A stretch of DNA of 64,000 bases from Granulicella sp. WH15. GTDB taxonomy: Bacteria > Acidobacteriota > Terriglobia > Terriglobales > Acidobacteriaceae. The stretch spans positions 2,728,001-2,792,000 of the forward strand of contig NZ_CP042596.1 in the NCBI RefSeq assembly GCF_009914315.1, given 5' to 3'. Under the pieces are notes generated by a model that was given only the letters and a program-made list of their open reading frames with translations, searched no databases and was not told the origin of the DNA. Shown one piece after another: positions 8,774 to 17,633 of this stretch. The position numbers and the translations under genes are program-made. The stretch's first letter is position 1; every line of letters begins with the position of its first letter.

Positions 8774-8972
8774 TCGATCGCCGCTCCATCTCTTCCTGCG
8801 AGATCGCGTACTTGGATTGAGAGAGAGCGGCAATGCCCTCAAGGTAATCTTCGCGATCTTCTACAAATCGCTGGATCGCCTCGTGAGCGAAGAAGCTCTT
8901 GCTGACATGCGTGTCAGCCGCGAGACGCTCCAACCGTGCTTCCAGTTCAGGTTCAAGCTGGACTTCGATCAT
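8760..8972 (-). CDS. RelB-like ribbon-helix-helix antitoxin
   Basis: The 70-residue protein begins 'MIEVQLEPELEARLERLAADTHVSKSFFAHEAIQRFVED', a ribbon-helix-helix DNA-binding fold as in RelB/CopG-type antitoxins. The C-terminal 'YAISQEEMERRSSVAD' is the type of extended tail that wraps the toxin. A good Shine-Dalgarno (GAGGAG) lies five bases upstream of the ATG. It starts 31 bases after the carA stop and its 3' end overlaps the toxin start, as expected of a type II module. The protein would normally repress its own promoter; here the transcript may also be driven by the carA promoter. Confidence 0.85.
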   Translation of the reverse strand: MIEVQLEPELEARLERLAADTHVSKSFFAHEAIQRFVEDREDYLEGIAALSQSKYAISQEEMERRSSVAD

Positions 8973-9003
8973 TGCCGCTCCTCTCGTCCTATTTATCTAG
9001 GAG

Positions 9004-10137
9004 TTACTTCTTCCACTCGTCCATCATCTTCCGAAAATCCCGGAAGAGGTAGTGCGAATCGTGCGGTCCGGGGCTGGCCTCGGGGTGGTACTGCACGCTG
9101 AACATCGGGTCGGTCTTGTGCTTCAACCCGGCCAGCGTCTGGTCGTTCAGGTTGGTGTGCGTACGCTCTACATCGTCGGGCAGGCTAGCCGGATCGACGT
9201 TGTAGTTGTGGTTCTGCGCCGTAATCTCGACCTTGCCCGTGGCATGGTTCAGGATCGGGTGATTGCCGCCGTGATGGCCGAACTTCAGCTTGTAGGTCTT
9301 GCCGCCGAGCGCCAGGCCGAAGACCTGGTGGCCCAGGCAGATGCCAAAGAGCGGCGTCTTGCCCTTGAGCTTCCGCACGTTCTCGATGACGTAGTCCAGC
9401 GGCTCGGGGTCACCGGGGCCGTTCGAGAAGAAGACGCCATCGGGATTCAGCGCCAGCACCTCTTCCGCCGAGGTGCGTGCCGGAACTACCGTCACGCGGC
9501 AGCCCTCGCGTGTCAGCATCCGCAGGATGTTGGCCTTGATGCCGAAGTCGTACGCCACCACATGCTTCAGCGGAAGGTTCTCCGCCGCGGGCAGCAGCTT
9601 ATCGCCGGTCTGGTTACGCGGCTCCGCGTCCGACCACTCGTAAATCTTCTTGGTGCTCACGACCGAAGCCAGATCGGTCCCATCCATCTTGCGAATGGCC
9701 CTGGCCTTGGCTACCAGCGCCGCCTCGTCGAGCGACTCGCCCGACGCGATCACGCCGCGCATCACGCCGAAGGCCCGCAGGTGCCGCACCACCGCCCGCG
9801 TGTCCACCTCCGCGATCACCGGAACGCCGTTGCGCTCCAGGTACTCGTCGGCGACCTCGGTCGAGCGCCAGTTCGAGCTGATGGGCGAGAACTCCCGTGT
9901 CACCAGCCCTTCGATATAGGGTTTGGTCGCCTCGGCATCAGAGGGCGTGGTGCCATAGTTGCCGATATGAGGATTGGTTAGGACGACGATCTGACCAGCA
10001 TAGGAGGGATCGGTAAAGATCTCCTGGTAGCCGGTGAGCGATGTATTGAAGACCACTTCACCCGAGCACTCAGCCCGCGCGCCGTATCCCTTACCGCGAA
10101 AGATGCGCCCGTCTTCGAGCGCCAATATTGCCTGCAT
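9004..10137 (-). CDS. carA: Carbamoyl-phosphate synthase small subunit
   Basis: The 377-residue glutaminase subunit supplies ammonia to CarB. The N-terminal CPSase domain ('[15 protein letters not shown]', '[17 protein letters not shown]') is followed by a class I glutamine amidotransferase domain with the nucleophile in '[15 protein letters not shown]' and the His/Glu pair in '[12 protein letters not shown]'. A GGAGAGG Shine-Dalgarno precedes the ATG. It is the first gene of a carA-antitoxin-toxin-carB run. No PyrR-type attenuator or arginine-type operator was recognised in the roughly 100 bases upstream. Confidence 0.98.
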   Translation of the reverse strand: MQAILALEDGRIFRGKGYGARAECSGEVVFNTSLTGYQEIFTDPSYAGQIVVLTNPHIGNYGTTPSDAEATKPYIEGLVTREFSPISSNWRSTEVADEYLERNGVPVIAEVDTRAVVRHLRAFGVMRGVIASGESLDEAALVAKARAIRKMDGTDLASVVSTKKIYEWSDAEPRNQTGDKLLPAAENLPLKHVVAYDFGIKANILRMLTREGCRVTVVPARTSAEEVLALNPDGVFFSNGPGDPEPLDYVIENVRKLKGKTPLFGICLGHQVFGLALGGKTYKLKFGHHGGNHPILNHATGKVEITAQNHNYNVDPASLPDDVERTHTNLNDQTLAGLKHKTDPMFSVQYHPEASPGPHDSHYLFRDFRKMMDEWKK

Positions 10138-10252
10138 TGCCTCTCCTGACCGTCTCGCCCGCGAGTGGAGCAGACCGGTGCAAATCCAAAAGGAGTGGAT
10201 TCAAGTGATTCTATCAGGATTATGGGATCAGGTCGGTTAAGCGCATGTGGAA

Positions 10253-10278
10253 AGGCCCGGCCGATTGCAGCCGGGCCT
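10253..10278 (-). terminator. Rho-independent terminator after the His-rich peptide gene
   Basis: AGGCCCGGC and GCCGGGCCT form a 9-bp GC-rich stem with an 8-base loop. On the minus strand a short T-run (TTTCC) follows. It lies 23 bases beyond the stop of the small His-rich gene. Confidence 0.7.
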
Positions 10279-10301
10279 CGGGATAGCCATTTCCCTCTGG
10301 A

Positions 10302-10427
10302 TTAGAGGTGATGGTGGTGGCGGTGATGATGACGGTGATGAGGGTACCCCGCAGCGTGAGCCGGGATGGCGGAACCGGCGAGCAGAACCACACCCAGCAG
10401 GCCGAGCAGCATATTGCGCATCTTCAT
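10302..10427 (-). CDS. Small secreted His-rich peptide
   Basis: A 41-residue product with a textbook signal peptide ('MKMRNMLLGLLGVVLLAGSAIPAHA') and a mature part of about 16 residues (AGYPHHRHHHRHHHHL) that is two-thirds histidine. The start at 10427 has GGAGGG eight bases upstream; further upstream codons look non-coding. A peptide like this could bind nickel, zinc or copper in the periplasm, but that is inference from composition only. The gene has its own terminator and sits between carA and a Rieske ferredoxin gene on the same strand. No named family was recognised. Confidence 0.65.
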   Translation of the reverse strand: MKMRNMLLGLLGVVLLAGSAIPAHAAGYPHHRHHHRHHHHL

Positions 10428-10498
10428 AGATTGACCCTCCACAACACATTCGTACGTCTGTATCCGTACGTCTGTGTTGATAAACACAATAGCCCAAA

Positions 10499-10825
10499 TT
10501 AGTTGCTGCCATGTGGCTCGATATCCACAAGCACCTCATCGCCCTCGATCTTCACCGGGAAGACGTCCACGCGCGCCCGCTCCGGAGCCGCCGCCTCCCC
10601 GGTCTTCAGACTGAAGCTCCATGAGTGCCACGGGCAGACCACGTGATCGCCCTCCAGCCAGCCCATCCCCAGCGGCCCCTGCTGGTGAGGACATAGGTTA
10701 TCCACCGCTGCCAGCATCCCGCCCACGTTGGCCAGGCAGATCGCCCGCTCGCCAGCCTCGGCCTCCATTACGTTGCCCTCGGCCGGAGCTTCGGCGACTC
10801 CGCACAGCCTTACCCATTGCGCCAT
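10499..10825 (-). CDS. Rieske [2Fe-2S] ferredoxin-like protein
   Basis: The 108-residue single-domain protein has both Rieske cluster motifs: 'CPHQQGPLG' (C-x-H) and 'CPWHSWSF' (C-x2-H). These bind the 2Fe-2S cluster through two Cys and two His. Small stand-alone Rieske proteins act as ferredoxins of dioxygenases or as NirD-like subunits; no partner oxygenase or nitrite reductase is nearby, so the partner is unknown. The start 'MAQWVRL' at 10825 is chosen because GGAGGG lies seven bases upstream. It is divergent from the hydrolase-like gene at 10885, with a 59-base shared upstream region. Confidence 0.9.
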   Translation of the reverse strand: MAQWVRLCGVAEAPAEGNVMEAEAGERAICLANVGGMLAAVDNLCPHQQGPLGMGWLEGDHVVCPWHSWSFSLKTGEAAAPERARVDVFPVKIEGDEVLVDIEPHGSN

Positions 10826-10884
10826 CTCTACTCCCTCCACATCTCTTATCTCAGCTTAAATGCTACCCTTCGAAGAGCACCCCG

Positions 10885-11826
10885 ATGGCTCAAAAGATCA
10901 AGTCCGCCACCTCCGCAAAACCTCTGCACAACGCACCGAGCGCCTCCACTCAACCGCTCGAGGTCATCAACCCCGCATGGCTGCTGGGCGCAATCGCGGC
11001 CACCCTGCTCGGCGCGCTCTTCTGCGGTTACCTCACGCTCTGCCTGCTGGTCTACCAGGGTGAATGGCAGCTCCTGCTGCACCCCGTCGCCGGAGCGACC
11101 GCGCCGCCCGCCACCCTCGGCGTCTCTGCCTTGCGCTTCGGAGCCACCGAAGAGAGCGGACAGGCCCGCCTCTCCGGCTGGTGGATTCCCGCCGCGCCCG
11201 GCCCGCGCGACCGCTTCACCCTCCTCGTCCTGCACGACGGGTCTGGCAATCTTGCGGCCAACACTCGCACGCTCGAAGCCCTGCACGCCACCGGCCTCAA
11301 CGTCTTCGCCTTCGACTACCGCGGCTTCGGAGCCAGCGATCCCTCGCACCCCGACGAGCAGCGCATGACCGAAGACGCCGACGCCGCACTGGACTACCTC
11401 ATCACCACGCGCCACCTCTCTGCCTCCACGATCCTGCCCTACGGCGCGGGCCTCGGCGCGGCCCTGGCCGCCCATCTCGCCGCCCGCCACCACGAACTGC
11501 CCGCTCTGCTGATCGAGTCGCCCCAGCCCGACGTGCTCGGCATCCTGCGACGCGACCCTCGAGCGGAGCTGGTGCCGCTCTCGTTCCTCTTCCATGAGCA
11601 CTTCGACCTCTCGCCGCTCACCTCGCTGGCGACTCCCAAGCTGATCCTCACGGCTGGCCCTTCTCCTGTAAACCCCGCGCCAGACGCGGATAAAGTAGAC
11701 AAGCTCGCACGCGGAGCCGCATCTCCCAACCTCATCGTCCATTTAACGCCGCCCGTCAAAGACGAAGCCTACGCCGAGGCCCTGAACCGCTTTCTCGACG
11801 AATATCTCCCGCAGGGGGCAAGATAA
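10885..11826 (+). CDS. Alpha/beta-hydrolase-fold membrane-anchored protein lacking the catalytic serine
   Basis: The 313-residue protein has one N-terminal membrane segment (about residues 31-56) and an alpha/beta hydrolase fold of the ABHD13/17 (BEM46-like) type: 'FTLLVLHDGSGNLAANT', 'GLNVFAFDYRGFGASDPS', then the nucleophile elbow. The elbow normally reads GxSxG, but here residues 187-191 are GAGLG with glycine at the serine position (189). Unless another residue replaces it, the protein should not act as a serine hydrolase. The start 'MAQKIKSATSAK' was preferred because the upstream in-frame stretch overlaps the divergent Rieske gene. The stop overlaps the DoxX start by one base (TAATG), so the two are translationally coupled. 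Confidence 0.75.
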   Translation: MAQKIKSATSAKPLHNAPSASTQPLEVINPAWLLGAIAATLLGALFCGYLTLCLLVYQGEWQLLLHPVAGATAPPATLGVSALRFGATEESGQARLSGWWIPAAPGPRDRFTLLVLHDGSGNLAANTRTLEALHATGLNVFAFDYRGFGASDPSHPDEQRMTEDADAALDYLITTRHLSASTILPYGAGLGAALAAHLAARHHELPALLIESPQPDVLGILRRDPRAELVPLSFLFHEHFDLSPLTSLATPKLILTAGPSPVNPAPDADKVDKLARGAASPNLIVHLTPPVKDEAYAEALNRFLDEYLPQGAR

Positions 11827-12251
11827 TGGTCCGCTGGCTCAACGGCTTCCAACCCTGGGGAGTCTTTCTGCTCCGCGTCGTTCTGGGCGCGGCGATGGTC
11901 TCCCACTCCTGGAGCAAGGTCTACCCGGCGGGCGGCCTCAACCACGGCCACCTCCTCAGCTCGGTCGAGCACTTCAACGACTACGTCGTCCATCTGGGGC
12001 TGCCGCGCTGGCTCGGCTACGTCTCCACCGCGACCGAGTTCGTGGGCGGATTCTCGATCCTGATCGGCCTCTTCACCCGCTTCTGGTCCCTGCTGACCGC
12101 CGGAGACCTGCTCGTAGCGCTGGTGCTGGTCAACCTGCGCCACGGCTACGAGGCGTCCGAACACACGCTGACGCTGGCCGCCATCGCGGTCATGCTGCTT
12201 CTGGCCGGGCCGGGAGCAGCGTCGCTGGATCGTCGCCTCGGACTGCACTGA
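11826..12251 (+). CDS. DoxX-family membrane protein
   Basis: The 141-residue protein has four predicted membrane helices (about residues 10-28, 62-82, 85-104 and 112-130) and the DoxX hallmarks 'LLRVVLGAAMVSHSWSKV' near the start and 'TEFVGGFSILIGLFTRFWSLL' in the middle. DoxX proteins are small membrane proteins, some linked to quinone oxidoreduction or oxidative stress, most with unknown activity. It is coupled to the preceding hydrolase-like gene by a TAATG overlap and followed by a strong terminator, so these two genes form an operon. Confidence 0.85.
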   Translation: MVRWLNGFQPWGVFLLRVVLGAAMVSHSWSKVYPAGGLNHGHLLSSVEHFNDYVVHLGLPRWLGYVSTATEFVGGFSILIGLFTRFWSLLTAGDLLVALVLVNLRHGYEASEHTLTLAAIAVMLLLAGPGAASLDRRLGLH

Positions 12252-12278
12252 AAACCCAACCACACGGTTAAAGGAGAG

Positions 12279-12304
12279 AAGGCGCCCGGTGTTCGGGGCG
12301 CCTT
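12279..12304 (+). terminator. Rho-independent terminator of the hydrolase-DoxX operon
   Basis: AAGGCGCCC and GGGCGCCTT form a 9-bp stem around an 8-base loop, followed by a short T-containing tail. It begins 27 bases after the DoxX stop. Confidence 0.8.
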
Positions 12305-12992
12305 TCGTATAAGGGGGGAGTTTGTCTTGCGGATAGGGGAAGCCGGAACCGAGGGAACTGAAAGTCCGGCTGCTTTCTGGGCTACACATACTATGACGCA
12401 CGGCCCAGAAATTAGTTGTGCGTTTTTTGTATATTTCTATGGAAAACAATTTGAAGAATCAAATCTGATTCCTTACAAAAAGCAACGGGATTTACTCTAT
12501 CCCATCGGGACACAGATCTCAAGCCCATGCGGTGGAAAATTCGGCCCCAAAATGAGAGAACGCTCATAAATTCATCTGTCAGTAGCCTTGCTGGAGGAAA
12601 ACACTCTTCCAAGTCGCCTGCCTAGCAAAATCCTCTCTATTTTCTCGTCCGAACGTTACAAAAAATTCATCAACCCCTTGAAATCCAAGGCGTCTTTCGC
12701 AGTTCGCGGCTCATTTCAACCTCTCTCAAAGCTCTATGCCACCCGTCTCCCCGGCCTCTCAGAGAGGGTATTGGGCCACCTTTAGAGAAGTTCCCTACCC
12801 CGCAATAATTTTTTCTCGCCGAAAGCCCGAAACCGGAGGAGATGATATAGAAGCTATTGGCAACTTAATCACTGCCTCCTTCCAGAAAACGGAGGGTCTC
12901 CTTCCGAAGCTACAGAATCCGGGTTGTGATGCAGGTTCACCGAGGCGAGATTCCCCCTTAGCCCAGCGATCCGGGCCAGGAAAAAAGCAAAA
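12305..12992. other. Gene-poor spacer of low GC content
   Basis: About 690 bases between a terminator and repeat copy B that are clearly less GC-rich than the surroundings, with runs such as AAAAAAATTC-type and TTTTTTGTATATTTC-type tracts. Short frames exist on both strands but none has a convincing Shine-Dalgarno sequence, codon bias or recognisable motif. It may be the decayed remnant of a transferred gene or a regulatory/structural spacer. Nothing else was recognised in it. Confidence 0.5.
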
Positions 12993-13091
12993 AGTCCTCC
13001 CGCCGGCCCAAACGAGCGATGCTCGCTTCCGACCAACGGGAGGACTTCAACGGATCATCCCACCTATACGCCCCAAGAACGGTACGAAATA
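12993..13091 (-). repeat. Stop-codon-abutting palindromic repeat, copy B
   Basis: The core (12993-13046) keeps AGTCCTCCCG on the left and CGGGAGGACT on the right, but the inner left arm has diverged. On the minus strand the element begins immediately after the TAG stop of the E1 dehydrogenase gene with TATTTCGTACCGTTCTTGGG, matching the other copies. Confidence 0.8.
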
Positions 13092-15329
13092 CTAGAAGGC
13101 GGCCAGGTCGATCATTGCTTTGTAGAGGTCGTCCGGCTGCGGCAGGATTACGTCTTCGAGCAGCGGCTGATAGGCCACGAACGTGTCCATCGCCGCCACA
13201 CGCCGCACCGGCGCGTCGAGATCGTGGAACAGCTCCTCGCCAATCCTTGCGGCGATCTCCGCCCCATAGCCCCAGCTCTTCATATCCTCGTGCGCGACGA
13301 TCACCTTGTTCGTCTTCCGCACCGACTCGGCAATCGCCTCCCAGTCGTACGGCGAGAGCGAGCGCAGGTCGATCAACTCAACGTCGATCTTCTTCTCGCG
13401 AAAGAGCTTCTCCGCCGCCTGCAACGCACGCGGCACCACGGCCCCATACGTCACCACGGTCAAGTCCTTGCCCGGCCGCACGATCTTCGCCTTGCCGAAC
13501 GGAATGGAATACTCCGGCCCCGGGTAGGCGGCCTTGCCGATAGGCTCCCGATACAGCCGCTTGTGCTCCAGAAAGAGTACCGGGTCGTCGCAGCGGATCG
13601 CCGTCCGCAGCAGCCCCAGCGCGTCGAGCGCGTTCGACGGCATCACGATCCGCACGCCCGGCGTATGGGTAAAGATGCTCTCGCCCGACTGCGAGTGGTA
13701 GATCGAGCCGCCCGTCAGGTAGCCGCCAATGGGTACGCGCATCACCAGCGGGCAGGAGAAATCGCCGTTCGAGCGCCAGCGGATCAACGCCAGTTCGTTG
13801 CGCATCTGGTGCATCGCGGGCCAGATGTAGTCGAAGAACTGGATCTCCACCACCGGCTTCAGCCCGCGCACGGCCATGCCGATGGCGCGTCCGGTGATGT
13901 TGGCCTCGGCCAGCGGGCTGTTCCACACGCGGTCCGAGCCGAACTCCATCTGTAGCCCCGAGGTCAGCTTGAAGACGCCGCCCTTGCCCTTGACCTTGCC
14001 GTCCTTCAGGATCTCCGCGCGGGTCGCATCGGCCACGTCCTCGCCGAAGACGACGATCCGCGGGTCACGCCGCATCTCGTCCTTCAGGCAGGTGTTGATG
14101 AGGTCGGCCATCGTCCGCTCAGCGGGATTCGTCACCACAGGCTCGGTCGCAAAGCGCGGGTCCGCGCAGCTCAGGTTCTCCGAGTAGACGTGCTTCAGGA
14201 TCGACGCAGGCTCAGGAAACGCGGCGCTTACCGCCTGATCCGCAGCCTTTTGCACCTCGAGATCGGCCTTCTTCTCAAGCTGGTCGATCCCGTCCTCGTC
14301 GAGAATCCCCTCGCGCAGCAGCCACATCTGCATCCGGGCGATGGGGTCGCGCAGCGCATCGGCCTCCAGTTCCTCGGCCGAGCGGTAGTCGCGCTCATCC
14401 TCGCTCAGCGAGTGCGAGTAGGGCCGAATCACATGGCCGTGCACCAGCGCCGGACCATGCCCTGCCCGGCAGTATGCCACCGCCTCCACCATCGCCTTGT
14501 AGCTCGCGATGGGGTCGGTGCCGTCCACCTCGGCGAAGTGGAAGTTGGGGAAGTTCGCCACCAGCTTCGAGATATTACCGCCCGGCGTATTGGCCTCCAC
14601 CGGCGTCGAGATGGCGTATCCGTTGTCCTCGACCACGTACACCACCGGCAGCTTGCCGTTCGAGGCCGTGTTCAGCGACTCCCAGAACTCACCCTGGCTG
14701 GTCGAGCCTTCGCCGATCGAGACATAGACGACCTCGTCGCCATTAAACTTCACATTTTTATACGAGCGGTAGTCCGCCGCGCCCGCCGCGGTCTTCAGCG
14801 CGGCCTCGGGATGGCGGTTGAAGTAGCGTCCCGCCTCCGCGCAGCCCACCGCGTGCAGGCACTGCGTCGCCGTCGACGAGCTGGGCGTAACGATGTTCAG
14901 CTTGCTGCTGGACCAGTGCGAGGGCATCTGCCGCCCGCCGCTGGCGATGTCCGCCGCCGCGCCCACCGATTGCAGCAACTGCTCCTCGACCGTATTGCCC
15001 AGCGCCAGGCACAGGGCGCGGTCGCGGTAGTACGGGAAGAACCAGTCGTACCCCGGCTTGAGCGCCATGCCCGCCGCTACCAGCAGGGCTTCGTGCCCCG
15101 CACACGAGATCTGGAAGAAGATCTTCTGCTGCCGCTTCAGCACGATCTCGCGATCGTCCGTGCGGCGCGAAAGGTACATCAACCGGTAGAACTCAACCAG
15201 CTTCTCCCGCGAGAGTCCACCCCACGCCGCCGTCTCATCGGTCGATCCCACTGTCTTTTTTGTTGCGACTGCACGGCTGCCTGCTGCCGTACCGGCGTTC
15301 GCAACTGCACTGCCCGAGTGACGCGCCAT
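13092..15329 (-). CDS. 2-oxoacid dehydrogenase E1, alpha and beta subunits fused
   Basis: The 745-residue protein joins the E1-alpha domain (about residues 30-370) and E1-beta domain (about 410-745) of a thiamine-diphosphate ketoacid dehydrogenase (branched-chain or pyruvate/acetoin type). The TPP-binding signature is visible as '[17 protein letters not shown]...' followed by '[10 protein letters not shown]', and the beta half starts with '[26 protein letters not shown]'. The fusion replaces two separate genes. The reaction is decarboxylation of a 2-oxoacid and transfer to a lipoyl E2; no E2 or E3 gene is adjacent. The start 'MARHSGSA' has AGGGG about eight bases upstream; an Ala/Gly-rich linker of about 30 residues precedes the catalytic part. 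Confidence 0.9.
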   Translation of the reverse strand: MARHSGSAVANAGTAAGSRAVATKKTVGSTDETAAWGGLSREKLVEFYRLMYLSRRTDDREIVLKRQQKIFFQISCAGHEALLVAAGMALKPGYDWFFPYYRDRALCLALGNTVEEQLLQSVGAAADIASGGRQMPSHWSSSKLNIVTPSSSTATQCLHAVGCAEAGRYFNRHPEAALKTAAGAADYRSYKNVKFNGDEVVYVSIGEGSTSQGEFWESLNTASNGKLPVVYVVEDNGYAISTPVEANTPGGNISKLVANFPNFHFAEVDGTDPIASYKAMVEAVAYCRAGHGPALVHGHVIRPYSHSLSEDERDYRSAEELEADALRDPIARMQMWLLREGILDEDGIDQLEKKADLEVQKAADQAVSAAFPEPASILKHVYSENLSCADPRFATEPVVTNPAERTMADLINTCLKDEMRRDPRIVVFGEDVADATRAEILKDGKVKGKGGVFKLTSGLQMEFGSDRVWNSPLAEANITGRAIGMAVRGLKPVVEIQFFDYIWPAMHQMRNELALIRWRSNGDFSCPLVMRVPIGGYLTGGSIYHSQSGESIFTHTPGVRIVMPSNALDALGLLRTAIRCDDPVLFLEHKRLYREPIGKAAYPGPEYSIPFGKAKIVRPGKDLTVVTYGAVVPRALQAAEKLFREKKIDVELIDLRSLSPYDWEAIAESVRKTNKVIVAHEDMKSWGYGAEIAARIGEELFHDLDAPVRRVAAMDTFVAYQPLLEDVILPQPDDLYKAMIDLAAF

Positions 15330-15542
15330 TCCGATTCCCCTCAGCCAATTTCTATCACCTGCAACCTCCTGTTGTCCTCCCCGCAACCTTCCATCCGGAC
15401 AAGAGACCCATTCCTCCGTTCTTTCTCCCGAAGGTAATCTGACCGCCGTACCCCACGGTGTCCTCCTTGTCGCGCCTGCCGGAGTCCCCGCCGCCGATCA
15501 ATCCCATGTCGGGACGCCCAGATCCCGAAAGAGGACTACAAA

Positions 15543-17060
15543 TTGAAACCATTACGGATCATAACTTTACAACTAATACTTACACCTGTACTGCTACTTC
15601 ATCCTCGGACGTCGTTCAGCCAGCCGTCCCCATTCGGAACCTCCGTTCCCGGCCGGTATCTGGTCGCATATCGTAACGCCGCCATCCCCGCCGACGCCGA
15701 AACTGACGTTCAAGCGGTTGGAGCCACGCTCTTCCATCGCAATGATCGCTTCGGAATAGTCGTCGTCACCAGCGCCCTGCCTGACGTCCTCTCGACCCTG
15801 CGTGCTCTGCCCGGCGTAGCCGCCGTCACCGCCGACCGGGTTGTTTCGGCCCAGGCCGTCACGATGCTCCCCATCGGCACCAGCGCCCCCACGGGCTTCA
15901 AGCCGCTCACCACCGCCGACGCCGATTACACCTCCCCAAAAGGCTGGGCAGTGCGCCAAGTGGGCGGCTACGGGCTCCAGATACCCGGAGGCCCGGCCAC
16001 CGGGCAGGTCACCGGGCCATGGGACACCACCCAAGGCAAGGGCGTAAGCATCGCCATCCTTGACAGCGGCGTCGACGCCGCCCACCCGGACATCGCGCCT
16101 AACCTCACGCTGAACCTCAGCGAGATCGACCAGAGCGCTGTCCCCAGCCCTTGCGACGACGGCTCCCCGCAAGACCAGCAGGGCCACGGCACCTGGGCCG
16201 CGTCACTGGCGGCAGGAGCGATGGGCTCGGCCACCGGGCTGGTCGTCGGCGTGGCCCCGTCGGCAACGCTGCTCAACATTAAGGTGCTGCAACGAATGCC
16301 CGCCACCGCTGGCGACGCCTCCACCTGCGCGTCGGGACAGGCCAGCGGGCTGCTCTCGTGGGTCATCGCGGGGCTGGACGACGCTGTAGCCCAGCACGCC
16401 GACATCGTCTCTCTGTCTCTGGGAACCCTGATCGACCTCGAAAGCAGCGACGGCGCGGACGCCAAGGCGCTCTTCGACCAGGCGGCATCCACAGCCGCAC
16501 AGGCCGGGACGATCCTCATCGCGGCTGCCGGTAACGAAGGCTTCGACCTGAGCAACCGGCGATACCTTGAGATCCCGGCGCAATCGTTAGGGGTGCTGGC
16601 CGTCGTCGCCTCCACCAACCCGGAGTGCGCCGAAGACCTGACCACAGGGGCCACCTGCTCCACCGGCCCGGCCACCCTGCCCTACTACAGCAACCACGGT
16701 ACGACCTTGAACGCCCTCGCCGCCCCCGGCGGCAGCTATCCCCCATCGTCCTCCACAACTGAAGCCGGAGGCTGGATCGAAGGAGCGTGCAGCTCCGGCA
16801 AGCCGGGCACCGCCGATGGCGCTCCCATCGATAGCAGCCACTCCTTCGGGTGCTTCGGCCTGGGCCACCTGTCCTACGTGCAGGCGATGGGCACCAGCGC
16901 CTCCGCCCCACTGGCGGCGGGAGTCGCAGCCCTCATCCGCGCCGCGCACCCCGGCTGGACAGCCGCGGCAGTGGTCGCCGCGATGCAGTCCACAGCGACC
17001 GCACTGCCCGGAGTGGCGCAGGCGCTCGTCAACGCGGCAGCGGCAGTCGCACTGCCATAG
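15543..17060 (+). CDS. Secreted subtilisin-family (S8) serine protease
   Basis: The 505-residue protein has a signal peptide (about residues 1-26, 'LRIITLQLILTPVLLLHPRTSFSQ'), an N-terminal propeptide-like region (to about 100) and an S8 catalytic domain. The triad is complete: D174 in 'AILDSGVD', H215 in 'GHGTWAAS' and S452 in 'GTSASAPLAAG', with the oxyanion Asn in 'AAAGNEG'. Several Cys pairs suggest disulphides, consistent with export. The start is a TTG with GAGG eight bases upstream. It is a single gene ended by a terminator, and acts outside the cytoplasm, probably in peptide scavenging. Confidence 0.92.
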   Translation: MKPLRIITLQLILTPVLLLHPRTSFSQPSPFGTSVPGRYLVAYRNAAIPADAETDVQAVGATLFHRNDRFGIVVVTSALPDVLSTLRALPGVAAVTADRVVSAQAVTMLPIGTSAPTGFKPLTTADADYTSPKGWAVRQVGGYGLQIPGGPATGQVTGPWDTTQGKGVSIAILDSGVDAAHPDIAPNLTLNLSEIDQSAVPSPCDDGSPQDQQGHGTWAASLAAGAMGSATGLVVGVAPSATLLNIKVLQRMPATAGDASTCASGQASGLLSWVIAGLDDAVAQHADIVSLSLGTLIDLESSDGADAKALFDQAASTAAQAGTILIAAAGNEGFDLSNRRYLEIPAQSLGVLAVVASTNPECAEDLTTGATCSTGPATLPYYSNHGTTLNALAAPGGSYPPSSSTTEAGGWIEGACSSGKPGTADGAPIDSSHSFGCFGLGHLSYVQAMGTSASAPLAAGVAALIRAAHPGWTAAAVVAAMQSTATALPGVAQALVNAAAAVALP

Positions 17061-17084
17061 AAACAGCCCCACAAGTTTAGGTTT

Positions 17085-17117
17085 GCGGCGTGGTTGGGCA
17101 CTCCACGCCGCTCTTTT
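17085..17117 (+). terminator. Rho-independent terminator of the S8 protease gene
   Basis: GCGGCGTGG and CCACGCCGC form a 9-bp stem with a 9-base loop, followed by TCTTTTAT. It lies between convergent genes and slightly overlaps the stop codon of the gene on the other strand. Confidence 0.85.
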
Positions 17118-17520
17118 ATCCCTTCATCCGATCCTTAACGCTTTTGGCCAGCTTTTCAATCTCTTCGGCCTTCTTGACTACATCGACCGACAGGATGTTC
17201 TGATTAGTCTTATCCACCTCGGTCTTCAGCTCGATCGCCAGTTGCAGCAGCCGTTGCGTATCGGCTACCAGACGGCGCTGCCGATCCAGGTTGCGGCCCG
17301 CGGCCTGGCTCTCGATAATCGGGCCGGGAGGCCGGGGCAGATCGCCACCCAGTTGAGGAGGTCCCCCCGTCCCCGCCTGACCGGGCCGAGCCGGAGTAGC
17401 CCCCGGATAAGAATAGGGCTGTCCCGGGGATTGCGCATTTGCTGCCGCTCCACATGCCAAAGCCACCGCGACGACGATGTGGCCTGTACGAAACCTCCAC
17501 CAGTTCTTCCGGTCTCTCAT
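17116..17520 (-). CDS. Secreted hypothetical protein with Pro/Gly linker and coiled coil
   Basis: The 134-residue product starts with a signal peptide ('NWWRFRTGHIVVAVALACGAAANAQS', about residues 6-31), continues with a Pro/Gly-rich flexible part (about 32-70) and ends in a charged helix (about 75-134, 'LDRQRRLVADTQRLLQLAIELKTEVDKTNQ...') with heptad-like leucines, probably a coiled coil. The start at 17520 was taken because of the purine-rich stretch upstream and because it places the basic n-region correctly. No family was recognised. It is divergent from the MscS gene, with 113 bases between them. Confidence 0.65.
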   Translation of the reverse strand: MRDRKNWWRFRTGHIVVAVALACGAAANAQSPGQPYSYPGATPARPGQAGTGGPPQLGGDLPRPPGPIIESQAAGRNLDRQRRLVADTQRLLQLAIELKTEVDKTNQNILSVDVVKKAEEIEKLAKSVKDRMKG

Positions 17521-17633
17521 GGTCCGGCTCCCCTCGCCCATTTGCGTCTCATTGTGAGCGAAAGCAAGGACACTTGCAATGAATCTTCTTCCGATAAGCT
17601 GGAGGTGTTCTTTCAGTCTCTGAAGGTTGGATT

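Noticed and set aside
8438..9101. Plus-strand frames opposite the toxin-antitoxin pair
   Set aside because: The minus-strand pair has ribosome-binding sites, overlap architecture and family motifs; the plus-strand frames have none.
12588..13095. Short plus-strand frames in the low-GC spacer (for example 12736-13095)
   Set aside because: No ribosome-binding site or motif, and the longest one runs through repeat copy B.
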